Part shown: positions 16,808-26,233 of the stretch, piece after piece
Layout of the letters: every line of letters begins with the position of its first letter
Numbering within the stretch: position 1 is the stretch's first letter
Assembly (NCBI GenBank): GCA_028284605.1
Contig: JANQRL010000040.1
Location: forward strand, 50,651 to 114,650
Reading direction: 5' to 3'
DNA from: Paracoccaceae bacterium
Lineage (GTDB): Bacteria; Pseudomonadota; Alphaproteobacteria; Rhodobacterales; Rhodobacteraceae
Length of the DNA stretch: 64,000 nt
Program-made: the position numbers and the translations under genes
Notes under the pieces: model-generated
Told to the model about the DNA's origin: nothing
The model's database searches: none
What the model saw: only the letters and a program-made list of their open reading frames with translations

Positions 16808-17880
16808 GCCCCGTCCACTCCCTCGCCGCCCGCTACTACACCGATCCGGCGGTGTTCGCGGAGGAACAGCAGGGCCTCTTCGCCCGCACCTGGCAATTCG
16901 CGGGCCATGCGAGCCAGTTGGCGGAGCCCGGCGACTATTTCGTCTTCGAACTCGCCGGCGAGAGCCTTTTCTGCGTCATGGGCCGCGACCGCGTCATCCG
17001 CACCTTCTACAATGTCTGCCAGCACCGCGCGCATCAGCTTTTGCAAGGCACCGGCACCACCCGCGTCGTGGTCTGCCCCTACCACGCCTGGACCTACGAG
17101 TTGACCGGCCAGCTCCGCGCCGGGCCGAACATCAAGGCGGTGGAAGGCTTCGACAAGGACAGCGTCTGCCTGACCGAGGTCCGCACCGAGACCTTCCTCG
17201 GCTTCATCTTCGTCAATCTCGACCCCGACGCCGCGCCGATGGACGAGTGGTTCCCCGGCACCCGCGCCGAGCTTGAAGACTGGGTGCCCGATTGGGAGCA
17301 TCTCGCCCCCCTCGAATGGGTCGAAATCGCCGAGCGCTGCAACTGGAAGGTCTCGGTCGAAAACTACTCCGAATGCTACCATTGCAGCCTCAACCACCCG
17401 ACCTTCGCTACCGGTGTGGTGAAGCCGGAAACCTATGACATCCAGCCCCAGGGCCATTGCCTGCGCCACACGACCGAATGCCAGAACCTCGACGCGATGA
17501 CCTATCCGATCGACCTCGAGAGGCCCAATGCGGACGGCTATTCAAGCTGGTTCCTCTGGCCGATGTTCAGCTTTCAGGTCTATCCGGGCAATCGGCTCAA
17601 CACCTATCACTGGCGCCCCGTCGATGCCGGCAATGTCGTGGTCTGGCGCGGCTGGTATTCCGTTGACGGCGCCGATGACGAGGTGGTGCGGCGACTGGCC
17701 GTGCAGGACCGGGCGACGACGGTGGAGGAGGATATCCACCTCGTCGAGAGCGTGCAGCGCGGCCTCGGCTCCCGCGGCTACCGGCCCGGGCCGCTGGTGG
17801 TGGACCCGAATTGCGGCGTGAATTCGGAACATTCGGTGCAGGTCCTTCAGGGCTGGATGCGCGAGGCGGTGGATGGCTGA
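16804..17880 (+). CDS. Rieske non-haem iron oxygenase, quaternary-ammonium (GbcA/CntA/stachydrine demethylase) type
   Basis: 358 aa oxygenase alpha subunit. The Rieske ligands are C72, H74, C91 and H94 (CQH ... CPYH). The mononuclear iron site is in ENYSECYHCSLNH with H193 and H198. The inter-subunit bridging residue is Glu190, where ring-hydroxylating dioxygenases have Asp; Glu here marks the carnitine/betaine oxygenase branch. It would hydroxylate an N-methyl group so that it leaves as formaldehyde. Neighbouring genes for a GFA protein, an aldehyde dehydrogenase and an enolase-type epimerase/dehydratase support a betaine pathway. No ferredoxin reductase partner is encoded in the operon, so electrons must come from elsewhere. 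Substrate not determined. Confidence 0.88.
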   Translation: MSPVHSLAARYYTDPAVFAEEQQGLFARTWQFAGHASQLAEPGDYFVFELAGESLFCVMGRDRVIRTFYNVCQHRAHQLLQGTGTTRVVVCPYHAWTYELTGQLRAGPNIKAVEGFDKDSVCLTEVRTETFLGFIFVNLDPDAAPMDEWFPGTRAELEDWVPDWEHLAPLEWVEIAERCNWKVSVENYSECYHCSLNHPTFATGVVKPETYDIQPQGHCLRHTTECQNLDAMTYPIDLERPNADGYSSWFLWPMFSFQVYPGNRLNTYHWRPVDAGNVVVWRGWYSVDGADDEVVRRLAVQDRATTVEEDIHLVESVQRGLGSRGYRPGPLVVDPNCGVNSEHSVQVLQGWMREAVDG

Positions 17881-18259
17881 GGAAGGGCTCAGGGGCCGCT
17901 GCCTCTGCGGCGCGATCCGCTGGGAGACCACGGCCCCGCCCCGCTGGTCCGCCCATTGCCATTGCGAAAGCTGCCGCCGGGCCACCTCGGCCCCCTTCAC
18001 CAGCTTCATCGGCTTCGCGACCGAAGACGTGATCTGGGCCGGCACCCCCGCCGCCTACGCCTCATCCCCCGGCGTCACCCGCGGATTCTGCGCCATCTGC
18101 GGCAGCCCGCTCTACTACAAGGGCGAGCGCTGGGCCGACGAAACCCATCTCTACGCCGCGACACTCGACGATCCGTCGCTCTACCAACCCGACGGCCACG
18201 CCTATTGGGCCGAACACGTCCCCTGGGCCGATATCAACGACGGCCTCCCGCGCCGCTGA
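17873..18259 (+). CDS. GFA (Mss4-like) zinc-binding family protein
   Basis: 128 aa beta-rich GFA/CENP-V-like protein with Cys pairs C10/C12, C29/C31/C34 and C73/C76 forming the usual structural and second zinc sites. The family name comes from a proposed glutathione-dependent formaldehyde-activating activity, which is disputed. Location right after a demethylating oxygenase that would release formaldehyde makes a thiol-adduct role attractive but unproven. ATG 17873 overlaps the end of the Rieske gene by 8 bases; RBS-like GGCGGTGGATGG is within that gene. Confidence 0.9.
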   Translation: MAEEGLRGRCLCGAIRWETTAPPRWSAHCHCESCRRATSAPFTSFIGFATEDVIWAGTPAAYASSPGVTRGFCAICGSPLYYKGERWADETHLYAATLDDPSLYQPDGHAYWAEHVPWADINDGLPRR

Positions 18260-18274
18260 CCCCGAGGAGCCCCG

Positions 18275-19726
18275 ATGACCGACATCGCCCCCTACTGGCA
18301 AAACTATGTTGACGGCGCCTGGGTCGATGGCGGCGCCGGGCGCCTGACCGTCGAGGACCCGGCCACAGGCGAGCCCCTCGCCGAACAGGCCCTGGCCGAT
18401 GCCGCGGATGTGGACCGTGCGGTCACCGCCGCCCGCACCCTGCACCTCTCCGGCGGTTGGTCCGGTCTGCGCCCGGTCGAGCGGGGCCGGATGGTGCAGG
18501 CCATGGGCCGCTACCTGCTCGACCACCAGGCCGAAATCGCCCGCCTCCTGACCCTCGAACAGGGCAAACCGCTCTGGGAAGCGGAGATCGAGGTCGCCGG
18601 CGCCGCGCGCTACTTCGAGTACTACGGCAATCAGGCCGAGACGGTGGAGGGCCGGCAGGTCCCCCTCGGCGCCGACTATGTCGACTTCACCGTGATGGAG
18701 CCCTTCGGCGTCTCCGCCCAGATCATCCCGTGGAACTACCCGCTTGAGATGACCGCCCGGTCGCTCTCCGCCGCTCTGGCAACGGGCAATGCCTGCGTGG
18801 TGAAGACGCCGGAACTGACCCCGCTCACCAATACCTGGATCGCCCGCGCGGCGGAGGCCGTGGGCCTGCCCCGGGGCGCCGTCAACGTCCTCTGCGGCCT
18901 CGGATCGGAGGCCGGCGCGGCGCTTTCGACCCATGACCACGTCAATCAGATCGTCTTCACCGGCTCTGTCCCCACCGGCATCGCCATCGCCACGGCAGCG
19001 GCGCAAAATGTCGTCCCCTGCATCCTGGAACTCGGCGGCAAATCCGCCGCGATCGTCCATGACGACGCAGATCTCGATGCCTTCGAGACCGATCTGCGCT
19101 GGGGCATCTACTTCAATGCCGGGCAGGTCTGTTCCGCGATGAGCCGGGTCATCGTCCACGAAAGCCGCGCAGAGGAACTGGTCGAACGCGCCGCCGGCGT
19201 GGCACGCGGCCTCTCCGTCGGCCCCGGCATCGAACGCCCCGATTACGGCGCCAATATGGGCGCCATGGTCAGCGAACCGCAGCGCGACCGTGCCGACGCC
19301 ATGGTGCGCCAGGCCGAAACGGACGGCGCCCGGCTCGTCACCGGTGGGCGCAAGCTGAACCGCCCCGGGGCCTTCCTCGAACCCACCGTGCTGGCCGGGG
19401 TCGCGGGCGACATGGCCATCGCCCAGGAGGAGGTCTTCGGCCCGGTCCTCTCGGTCCTCTCGTTCCGCGACGAGGCCGAGGCCATCGCGCTCGCCAACGG
19501 CACGCCCTACGGCCTCGTCGCGGGCGTCTTCACCCGCGACCTCGACCGCGCCACCCGCGCCGCTGCCCAGCTCCGCGCCGGGCAGGTCTTCGTCAACGAA
19601 TGGTATGCCGGCGGCGTCGAGACCCCGTTCGGCGGTTTCGGCAAATCCGGGTATGGTCGGGAAAAAGGGCGCGAGGCGCTCTGGAACTACGTGCAGACCA
19701 AGAATGTCGCGATCCGGCTCGGCTGA
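18275..19726 (+). CDS. NAD(P)+-dependent aldehyde dehydrogenase
   Basis: 483 aa, full-length ALDH. Catalytic Glu252 is in LELGGKS, catalytic Cys286 in FNAGQVCSAMS, and the NAD-fold turn FTGSVPTG near 228-235. The betaine-aldehyde/semialdehyde-like branch is suggested by the overall pattern, including the C-terminal PFGGFGKSGYGREKG segment. It oxidises an aldehyde to the acid in the cytoplasm. CGAGGAG precedes ATG 18275. It sits in the operon with the Rieske oxygenase; plausible substrates are formaldehyde-independent semialdehydes from a betaine or hydroxyproline route. Specificity unknown. Confidence 0.92.
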   Translation: MTDIAPYWQNYVDGAWVDGGAGRLTVEDPATGEPLAEQALADAADVDRAVTAARTLHLSGGWSGLRPVERGRMVQAMGRYLLDHQAEIARLLTLEQGKPLWEAEIEVAGAARYFEYYGNQAETVEGRQVPLGADYVDFTVMEPFGVSAQIIPWNYPLEMTARSLSAALATGNACVVKTPELTPLTNTWIARAAEAVGLPRGAVNVLCGLGSEAGAALSTHDHVNQIVFTGSVPTGIAIATAAAQNVVPCILELGGKSAAIVHDDADLDAFETDLRWGIYFNAGQVCSAMSRVIVHESRAEELVERAAGVARGLSVGPGIERPDYGANMGAMVSEPQRDRADAMVRQAETDGARLVTGGRKLNRPGAFLEPTVLAGVAGDMAIAQEEVFGPVLSVLSFRDEAEAIALANGTPYGLVAGVFTRDLDRATRAAAQLRAGQVFVNEWYAGGVETPFGGFGKSGYGREKGREALWNYVQTKNVAIRLG

Positions 19727-19760
19727 CCGGCGCGCCGCATTTCTGGAACAGGAGGCAGAT

Positions 19761-20147
19761 ATGGCCGGCATTTTCGACGAGGACCTGTTTCTCAAGGGTC
19801 TCGCCCAGCGCAAGGCGACCCTCGGCGCCGAGTATGTGGAGCGCTCGCTGGAGGCCGCCGACGACCTGACTCGCCCGTTTCAGGAGGCGATGACGGCCTG
19901 GTGCTGGGGCTTCGGCTGGGGCGACGAGACGCTCGACGCCCGCACCCGCTCGATGCTCAATCTCGCGATGATCGGGGCGCTCGGCAAGATGACGGAATGG
20001 GAGCTGCATTGCCGCGGCGCCGTCAAGAACGGGGTGACCGCTGAAGAAATCCGCGCGATCATCCACGCGGTCGGAATCTACTGTGGTGTGCCACAGGCGC
20101 TCGAATGCTTCCGTGTGGCCCGCAAGGTGCTGGAAGAGGACGCATAG
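19761..20147 (+). CDS. carboxymuconolactone decarboxylase (CMD) family protein
   Basis: 128 aa, all-helical CMD/AhpD-like fold. Recognisable segments are TRSMLNLAMIGALGKMTEWELHC and GVTAEEIRAIIHAVGIYCGVP, the latter closely matching the 4-carboxymuconolactone decarboxylase helix pair. GGAGG at 19751-19755 precedes ATG 19761 well. Last gene of the RpiR-Rieske operon; beyond it lies the convergent nqr operon. The CxxC peroxidase motif of AhpD is missing, so a decarboxylase, isomerase or unknown role is likelier than peroxide reduction. Confidence 0.88.
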   Translation: MAGIFDEDLFLKGLAQRKATLGAEYVERSLEAADDLTRPFQEAMTAWCWGFGWGDETLDARTRSMLNLAMIGALGKMTEWELHCRGAVKNGVTAEEIRAIIHAVGIYCGVPQALECFRVARKVLEEDA

Positions 20148-20192
20148 CCGGCAACGCCGGAAGAGCGCCATCGACCGGGGCCGCCCGGCAGG

Positions 20193-21413
20193 TCAGCCGC
20201 CGAAATCGTCGAGCATGATGTCTTCGCGGTCGACCCCAAGCTCCAGCAGCATGTTGATCACCGACTGGTTCATGATCGGCGGGCCGCAGAGGTAGTATTC
20301 GCAATCCTCGGGAGTCGGGTGGGCCTTGAGGTACTGCTCGAACAGGACGTTGTGGATGAAGCCGGTATAGCCGCTCCAGTCGTCCTCCGGCAGCGCGTCG
20401 GAGAGCGCCACGTGCCAGTCGAAATTGCCGTTGGTCCCGTCGAGACCGTCGAAATCACCGACATAGAACATCTCGCGCTTCGACCGCGCGCCGTACCAGA
20501 AGGTGATCTTGCGGTCGGTCTCGATCCGCTTGAGCTGGTCGAAGATGTGGCTGCGCATCGGCGCCATGCCGGCGCCGCCGCCGACGAAGATCATCTCCTT
20601 TTCGGTCTCGCGGGCGAAGAACTCGCCGAACGGACCCGAGATCGTGACCTTGTCGCCGGGTTTGAGGTTGAAGATGTAGGACGACATCTTGCCCGGCGGG
20701 ATGCCCTGACTGCCCGGCGGCGGCGTCGCCACCCGGACATTGAGCATGATGATGCCCTTTTCCTCGGGGAAGTTGGCCATAGAATAGGCCCGCTCGATGG
20801 GCGCGTCGAGCGTCGATTCGAGATCCCAGAGGTTGAACTTGTCCCAGTCCTCGCGGTATTCCTCGGCCACGTCGAAATCGGAATATTTCACGTGATGGGC
20901 CGGGGCCTCGATCTGGATGTAGCCGCCGGCGCGGAACTTCACGTCCTCGCCCTCGGGCAGTTCGAGCACCAGTTCCTTGATGAAGGTGGCCACGTTGTCG
21001 TTCGAGCGGACGGTGCATTCCCACTTCTTGACCCCGAACACCTCCTCGGGGACCTCGATATCCATGTCCTGCTTGACCGCGACCTGACAGGACAGGCGGT
21101 CGCCGCCGGCCGCCTCGCGTTTGGTGATATGGCCCTCCTCGGTGGGCAGGATCGACCCGCCGCCGGAATGGATCTTCACCCGGCACTGGGCGCAGGTGCC
21201 GCCGCCGCCGCAGGCCGACGGGACGAAGAGCTTCTGCTCCGACAGGGTTTGCAGGAGCTTGCCGCCGGCCGGCACCGAGATCGTCTTCTCGCCGTTGATC
21301 GTGATGTTCACGTTGCCGGTCGAGACCAGGCGGGAGCGCGCCACCATGATGATCGTCACCAGAACCAGGACGATCAGCGTGAAGAGTGCGATGCCGAGCG
21401 TGAATGTCGCCAC
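20193..21413 (-). CDS. nqrF: Na+-translocating NADH:quinone reductase subunit F
   Basis: 406 aa. One N-terminal membrane span (residues 4-24); a 2Fe-2S ferredoxin domain with C68, C74, C77 and C109; an FAD domain with RAYSMAN; and an NADH domain with [14 protein letters not shown] and [10 protein letters not shown]. It is the entry point for electrons from NADH in the sodium pump. Last gene of the nqrABCDEF operon on minus; it converges with the CMD gene, 45 bases apart. Full family length. Confidence 0.98.
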   Translation of the reverse strand: MATFTLGIALFTLIVLVLVTIIMVARSRLVSTGNVNITINGEKTISVPAGGKLLQTLSEQKLFVPSACGGGGTCAQCRVKIHSGGGSILPTEEGHITKREAAGGDRLSCQVAVKQDMDIEVPEEVFGVKKWECTVRSNDNVATFIKELVLELPEGEDVKFRAGGYIQIEAPAHHVKYSDFDVAEEYREDWDKFNLWDLESTLDAPIERAYSMANFPEEKGIIMLNVRVATPPPGSQGIPPGKMSSYIFNLKPGDKVTISGPFGEFFARETEKEMIFVGGGAGMAPMRSHIFDQLKRIETDRKITFWYGARSKREMFYVGDFDGLDGTNGNFDWHVALSDALPEDDWSGYTGFIHNVLFEQYLKAHPTPEDCEYYLCGPPIMNQSVINMLLELGVDREDIMLDDFGG

Positions 21414-21426
21414 GAAACGAGCCCCC

Positions 21427-22038
21427 TCAGAGATTGACGCCGCTGAACGACATGAAGGCCATCGCCATCAGGCCGGCGGTGATGAAGGTGATCCCGAGGC
21501 CCTGGAGGCCGTCGGGGATGTCGGAATATTTCAGCTTCTCGCGCACCCCCGCCATGGCGGCGATGGCCAGCGCCCAGCCGAAGCCGGAGGAGACGCCATA
21601 GGTCACGGATTCCGCGAAATTGTAGTCCCGCTCCACCATGAAGAGGGTGCCGCCCAGGATCGCGCAGTTCACCGTGATCAGCGGCAGGAACACGCCGAGC
21701 GCGTTGTAGAGCGGCGGGAAGTACTTATCGAGCGTCATCTCGAGGATCTGCACCATGGCGGCGATGACCCCGATATAGGAGATCAGACCGATGAAGGTCA
21801 GGTCGACCTCGCTGAACCCGGCCCAGGCCAGCGCGCCGGGGGCGAGGATGTAGTTCAGGATCAGGTTGTTGGCCGGGACGGTGATCGTCTGCACGATCAT
21901 CACCGAGATGCCGAGCCCGATCGCGGTGGCGATCTTCTTCGACACGGCGATGAAGGTACACATGCCGAGGAAGAACGAGAGCGCCAGATTCTCGACAAAG
22001 ATCGCCTTGACGGCCAGGGAGAGCAGTTCTTCCATCAA
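21427..22038 (-). CDS. nqrE: Na+-translocating NADH:quinone reductase subunit E
   Basis: 203 aa, six membrane helices. It contains the duplicated membrane motif of NqrD/E (RnfA) proteins, including the Cys-bearing segment [13 protein letters not shown] and the second [10 protein letters not shown], whose cysteines help hold the membrane Fe-S centre. Start overlaps the nqrD stop (ATGA) and nqrF follows after 13 bases. Works as part of the Na+ channel of the NQR complex. Confidence 0.98.
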   Translation of the reverse strand: MMEELLSLAVKAIFVENLALSFFLGMCTFIAVSKKIATAIGLGISVMIVQTITVPANNLILNYILAPGALAWAGFSEVDLTFIGLISYIGVIAAMVQILEMTLDKYFPPLYNALGVFLPLITVNCAILGGTLFMVERDYNFAESVTYGVSSGFGWALAIAAMAGVREKLKYSDIPDGLQGLGITFITAGLMAMAFMSFSGVNL

Positions 22039-22688
22039 TGGGCGTCCACGACCTGGATCTTGTATTCACGCTCTTCGACCTGGGCCGGTTTCCACGACCG
22101 GAACGCCCAGATGATCAGCCCGATGATGAAGAAGGCCGAGGGCGGCAGGAGCAGCAGGCCGTTGGGCACGTACCAGCCGCCGTTGTTCACGGTCTGGAGG
22201 ATGGTGACGCCAAACAGGCTGCCGGACCCGAAGAGCTCGCGGATCACCGCGACGAGCATCAGGATCAGCCCATAGCCCAGCCCGTTGCCCACGCCGTCGA
22301 TGAAGGAGGCGACCGGCGGGTTCTTCATCGCGAAGGCTTCGGCCCGGCCCATCACGATGCAATTGGTGATGATCAGGCCGACGAAGACCGACAGGGTCTT
22401 CGAGATCTCGAAGGCGAAGGCTTTGAGGAACTGGTCCACCACGATCACCAGGCTCGCGATGATGACCATCTGCACGATGATGCGGATCGAGCTCGGGATA
22501 TGGTTGCGGATGATCGAGATGAACATCGACGCGAAGCCGGTGACGAAGATCACCGCCAGCGACATCACGAGCGCGACCTCGAGCGATGTGGTCACCGCCA
22601 GGGCCGAGCAGATCCCAAGCACCTGAAGCGTGATCGGGTTGTTGTCGACCAGCGGATCGGTGAGCATTTCCTTGCGTGTCTGGGCCAT
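22035..22688 (-). CDS. nqrD: Na+-translocating NADH:quinone reductase subunit D
   Basis: 217 aa, six membrane helices, inverted-repeat partner of NqrE. Landmarks: [40 protein letters not shown] with the conserved Cys, and the C-terminal [11 protein letters not shown]. The two Cys-bearing half-helices pair with those of NqrE to coordinate iron between them. Start ATG 22688 abuts the nqrC stop. Confidence 0.98.
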   Translation of the reverse strand: MAQTRKEMLTDPLVDNNPITLQVLGICSALAVTTSLEVALVMSLAVIFVTGFASMFISIIRNHIPSSIRIIVQMVIIASLVIVVDQFLKAFAFEISKTLSVFVGLIITNCIVMGRAEAFAMKNPPVASFIDGVGNGLGYGLILMLVAVIRELFGSGSLFGVTILQTVNNGGWYVPNGLLLLPPSAFFIIGLIIWAFRSWKPAQVEEREYKIQVVDAH

Positions 22689-23497
22689 CAGATTGCTCCT
22701 ACCCTCAGCCTGGTCAGGAACGGCTCGTAGCCGGTCTCGCTCATCCAGAACCGCACCAGATTGTCGATCCCGACCGTAGTCAACGTCGCGCCGGCCAATG
22801 CGTCAACGTGGTATTCCGCCCCGGCGGGCGGCGCTGTCTTGGCCACGGTGATCTGCAACGCGCCGTCGTCGTCGCGCAGTCTCTTGCCGGCCCAGAGCGC
22901 CTTCCAGCGCGGATTGTCCACCTCGCCGCCGAGCCCCGGCGTCTCGGCATGCTGGTAGAACTGAAGGCCGAAGATATCGTTGCCGTTCTCCTCGACGGCG
23001 ATGAAGCCGTAGAGCGTCGACCAGAGCCCATAGCCGTGGATCGGCAGGATCACCTTGTCGATGGCGCCGTCCTCGTCGCGCAGGAGATAGATCGTCACAT
23101 AGCGCGACTGACGCCCGATCGAGGCGGGGTCGTCGTCGAGCGCGATCGAGATCTCCGGGTCGTCGGCGGCCGCGATGTCGTCGAAGGTGGCGGGGTCGAA
23201 GCCGGGCGCGAACCGGCCGGTGGCCAGTTCCAGCACCTGCGGCTCGAATGCCGCGAAAGCCTCCACCACGTCGACCCCGGGCTCGTAGAGGCCGGCGACC
23301 TGAAGGATGTTGACCTGTTTGTCCCGGAGCTGGTTGACCTCCTGGATCGGCCGGAGCGACACCGCCGCGGCCGACACGAACATCGACGCGACGAGGCAGA
23401 GCGCGACGGCGACGAACACCGTCTTCGGGATCGAATCCGCCGGCATCGCGAGGAAGCGGCGGATCAGGCCCTTGGGGTCCTCTTGGTCGTCAGGCAT
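22688..23497 (-). CDS. nqrC: Na+-translocating NADH:quinone reductase subunit C
   Basis: 269 aa. One N-terminal helix (about 24-46), then a periplasmic FMN-binding domain. The covalent FMN acceptor is Thr238 in [10 protein letters not shown]; the usual SGAT core is AGAT here, with the Thr kept. ATG 23497 is preferred over a longer in-frame start: it overlaps the nqrB stop by 8 bases, which is normal for this operon. The flavin is attached by ApbE, encoded divergently at 26234. Confidence 0.97.
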   Translation of the reverse strand: MPDDQEDPKGLIRRFLAMPADSIPKTVFVAVALCLVASMFVSAAAVSLRPIQEVNQLRDKQVNILQVAGLYEPGVDVVEAFAAFEPQVLELATGRFAPGFDPATFDDIAAADDPEISIALDDDPASIGRQSRYVTIYLLRDEDGAIDKVILPIHGYGLWSTLYGFIAVEENGNDIFGLQFYQHAETPGLGGEVDNPRWKALWAGKRLRDDDGALQITVAKTAPPAGAEYHVDALAGATLTTVGIDNLVRFWMSETGYEPFLTRLRVGAI

Positions 23498-24686
23498 GGC
23501 GTTTGGCCCTCCGCCTGATGTTTGCTTGCACGACAAAATAGTCGATCAGCGGCGCGAATACATTACCGAACAGGATCGCAAGCATCATTCCTTCGGGAAA
23601 GGCCGGGTTGATCACCCGGATCATCACCACCATGACGCCGATCAGCGCGCCGTAGATGTAGCGGCCCATATTGGTGTGGGAGGCCGAGACCGGCTCGGTG
23701 ACCATGAAGGCCAGGCCGAAGGCGTAGCCGCCGACCACCAGGTGCCAGTACCACGGCATCGCGAACATCGGATTGGTCTCCGAGCCGATCAGGTTGAGCA
23801 GCGTCGAGAAGGCGATCATGCCGCCGAGACAGCCCACCACGAGCCGCCAATTGGCGATCCGGGTGATCAGCAGCAACGTAAGTCCGATCAGCGCGGCCAG
23901 TGTCGAGGTTTCGCCGAGGGAGCCCTGCATGAAACCGAGGAAGGCGTCCAGCCAGGTCAGGCCGTTCGCGGCAAGCTCCTGAAATCCGTCCGCCGCGGAA
24001 ACCGCCAGCGCCGTCGCGCCAGAAAACCCGTCCACCGGCGTCCAGACCGCATCGCCCGACATCTGCGCGGGATAGGCGAAGTAAAGGAAGGCGCGCCCGG
24101 TCAGCGCCGGATTGAGGAAGTTCTTCCCGGTGCCGCCGAACACCTCCTTGCCGATCACCACGCCGAAGATGATGCCGAGCGCGACCTGCCAGAGCGGCGC
24201 CGTGGCCGGCATGATCAGCGTGTAGAGCATCGAGGTGACGAGAAAGCCCTCGTTCACCTCGTGTCGGCGGATCGTCGCGAAGATGACCTCGCAAATGCCT
24301 CCCGCCACCAGGGTCACGATGTAGATCGGAAAGAAGAAACAGGCCCCGTGCCAGAGATTGGCGATCAGGTTGTCGGGGTCGTATCCGAAGAGCCCGCCGA
24401 TCGAGGATTGCCAGTAGGACGGCTCCAGCCCGGCGGCGATGGCCGAATTGGCCTGATAGCCGGTGTTGTACCAGGCGAAGAGGATGCAGGGGATCGTCGC
24501 GATGACCACATAGGTCATGATCCGCTTCATATCGATATAGGACCGGGCATGGGGTGCCGCCGTGGTCACCGTCTTCGGGGTGAAGAGAAAGCTCTCCACC
24601 ATCTCGTAGATCGGGAAGTACGTCTCGTACTTCCCGCCCTTGAGAAAATGCGGCTCGATCCGGTCGAAGAAGGCGCGCAGACCCAT
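23490..24686 (-). CDS. nqrB: Na+-translocating NADH:quinone reductase subunit B
   Basis: 398 aa, about 10 membrane helices. The covalent FMN site is Thr225 in GFSGATALA, and the GGTGKNFLNPALTGRAF segment carries the Gly/Asn pattern typical of NqrB/RnfD. It also holds riboflavin and provides part of the sodium path and quinone site. It begins 3 bases after nqrA ends. Length and features are those of a normal family member. Confidence 0.98.
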   Translation of the reverse strand: MGLRAFFDRIEPHFLKGGKYETYFPIYEMVESFLFTPKTVTTAAPHARSYIDMKRIMTYVVIATIPCILFAWYNTGYQANSAIAAGLEPSYWQSSIGGLFGYDPDNLIANLWHGACFFFPIYIVTLVAGGICEVIFATIRRHEVNEGFLVTSMLYTLIMPATAPLWQVALGIIFGVVIGKEVFGGTGKNFLNPALTGRAFLYFAYPAQMSGDAVWTPVDGFSGATALAVSAADGFQELAANGLTWLDAFLGFMQGSLGETSTLAALIGLTLLLITRIANWRLVVGCLGGMIAFSTLLNLIGSETNPMFAMPWYWHLVVGGYAFGLAFMVTEPVSASHTNMGRYIYGALIGVMVVMIRVINPAFPEGMMLAILFGNVFAPLIDYFVVQANIRRRAKRHA

Positions 24687-24689
24687 GGG

Positions 24690-26033
24690 CTAACCCTCTC
24701 TCTCGATCTTGGTCAGGCAGTCGCGCAGGGCCATGCCGTATTCATATTTCGCCGGGCAGACGAAGCCGGAAAGGCCCAGGTCTTCTTCGTCGAGTTCCAA
24801 CGCGCCGAGCGCCTGGGCGCTGTCGGTGTCCATCACCAGAAGCGCCCGCAAGAGCTGGGTCGGCAAGAGGTCCTGGGGCATGATCTGCTCGAACGTGCCG
24901 AGCGGGACCATGGCGCGGCGGCCGCCATTGAGGTTCGAGGTCAGCGCGAAGAGCTTCTTCGACCAGGCCGAGCCCAGCACCGGCTGGAAGGCGAACTTGC
25001 TCGGCATCGGCCGGATCCAGCCGAGCGGGATTTGCCTGCGGTCCTCTTCGATGACGGTGATCTGACGGGCGTAGCGGCCGAGATAGGCGTCCGGTCCGGC
25101 CCCGGCGCGCCCGCTCAGGACCGAGCCGGAGATCAGCCGTGGCGCCGCGTCGCCGGCGATTTCGCCTTCCGTCAGATCGACCAGCGACGCCCCGGCCACC
25201 GTGCGCAGGACCCGCGGATTGGTGCAGAGCGGGCCGGTCAGGGCCACCACCCGCTCCGAGTCGAGACGGCCGGTCATCAGCAGCCGCCCGATGGCGATGA
25301 CGTCCTGATACCAGATCGTCCAGACGACCTTCTCCGCCGTCGGTGGCTCCAGAAAGTGCATATGGGTGCCGGGCAGGCCCGCCGGGTGCGGCCCGGCGAA
25401 GGTGGCGACCTCGATCCTTTCGTGCTCCGGCACCGGGATGCCGGCGCCCGGCGCGTGGCAGAGATAGGTCTTGCCCTGGCTCAGCATCGCGATGGCCGCC
25501 AGTCCTGTGGAAAACGCCTCCTGCGCCTCCGCGATGATCGGCGCCGGATCGGGGGCGTGCGGTTCGGTGTCCATCGCGGTCACGTAGATCGCCGCCGGAC
25601 GGGTCTCGGGGGCCGGCACTTTGGAATAGGGGCGGGTGCGGAACGAGGTCCAGAGCCCGGAGGCGCAGAGCCGCTCTGCCAGCCCCTCGGGCGTGCCGAC
25701 ATCGCCGATCTCGGAGAAATCCACCGGCTGCGCCGCCCCCGCCATGATCTGGATCTCGACGCTGACCAGCACCCGCCGGGCGCCGCGGTTGATCGCCTTC
25801 ACGCGGCCGGCGACCGGCGAGGTCACCGCGACCTCCGGGGTGTCCTTGTGGGCGAAGATCGGCGTGCCGACCGCCACCGCGTCGCCCTCCGCGACGCTAA
25901 GTCGCGGCTTCAGACCGACATAGTCGGCCCCCAGCACCGCGACCGTCCGCACATCCCGGGCCCGCGATATGCCGTGGGCCGGGGCCCCCTCGACCGGCAG
26001 GTCGAGTCCCTTCTTCAGTAGAAATTCACGCAC
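24690..26033 (-). CDS. nqrA: Na+-translocating NADH:quinone reductase subunit A
   Basis: 447 aa from a GTG start at 26033, a cytoplasmic/peripheral subunit with a biotinyl-lipoyl-like N-terminal fold (KKGLDLPVEG, then TSPVAGRVKAINRGARR) and RnfC-like middle. It participates in quinone binding. The frame is open to a TTG at 26051, which would add six residues. I favour GTG 26033 because homologues begin only a few residues before the GLDLP motif; neither start has a good Shine-Dalgarno. First gene of the operon, sharing a 200-base promoter region with divergent apbE. Confidence 0.95.
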   Translation of the reverse strand: MREFLLKKGLDLPVEGAPAHGISRARDVRTVAVLGADYVGLKPRLSVAEGDAVAVGTPIFAHKDTPEVAVTSPVAGRVKAINRGARRVLVSVEIQIMAGAAQPVDFSEIGDVGTPEGLAERLCASGLWTSFRTRPYSKVPAPETRPAAIYVTAMDTEPHAPDPAPIIAEAQEAFSTGLAAIAMLSQGKTYLCHAPGAGIPVPEHERIEVATFAGPHPAGLPGTHMHFLEPPTAEKVVWTIWYQDVIAIGRLLMTGRLDSERVVALTGPLCTNPRVLRTVAGASLVDLTEGEIAGDAAPRLISGSVLSGRAGAGPDAYLGRYARQITVIEEDRRQIPLGWIRPMPSKFAFQPVLGSAWSKKLFALTSNLNGGRRAMVPLGTFEQIMPQDLLPTQLLRALLVMDTDSAQALGALELDEEDLGLSGFVCPAKYEYGMALRDCLTKIEREG

Positions 26034-26233
26034 AACTGCTGTCAGTTCCAAGATCTATTGTCTCATCTCCGCGGTTTTCTCCGTCGATCTCGCGGTTTAA
26101 ACCCACTCATGGCACAGATCGGGGAAGATGGTCACTTGCGCCATGTTGTAGCAATGCCTCTCCGGGCGGAGTGCGATAGGGTGCCCGAACCGGCCCGGAT
26201 CGGGGCCGGACGCGTCAAAGGTTGGAGACGAGC

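Noticed and set aside
20193..26033. Rnf electron-transport complex
   Set aside because: Subunit A has the NqrA layout, subunit F has 2Fe-2S plus FAD/NADH domains, gene order is A-F, and nqrM is present; RnfB-type polyferredoxin is absent.
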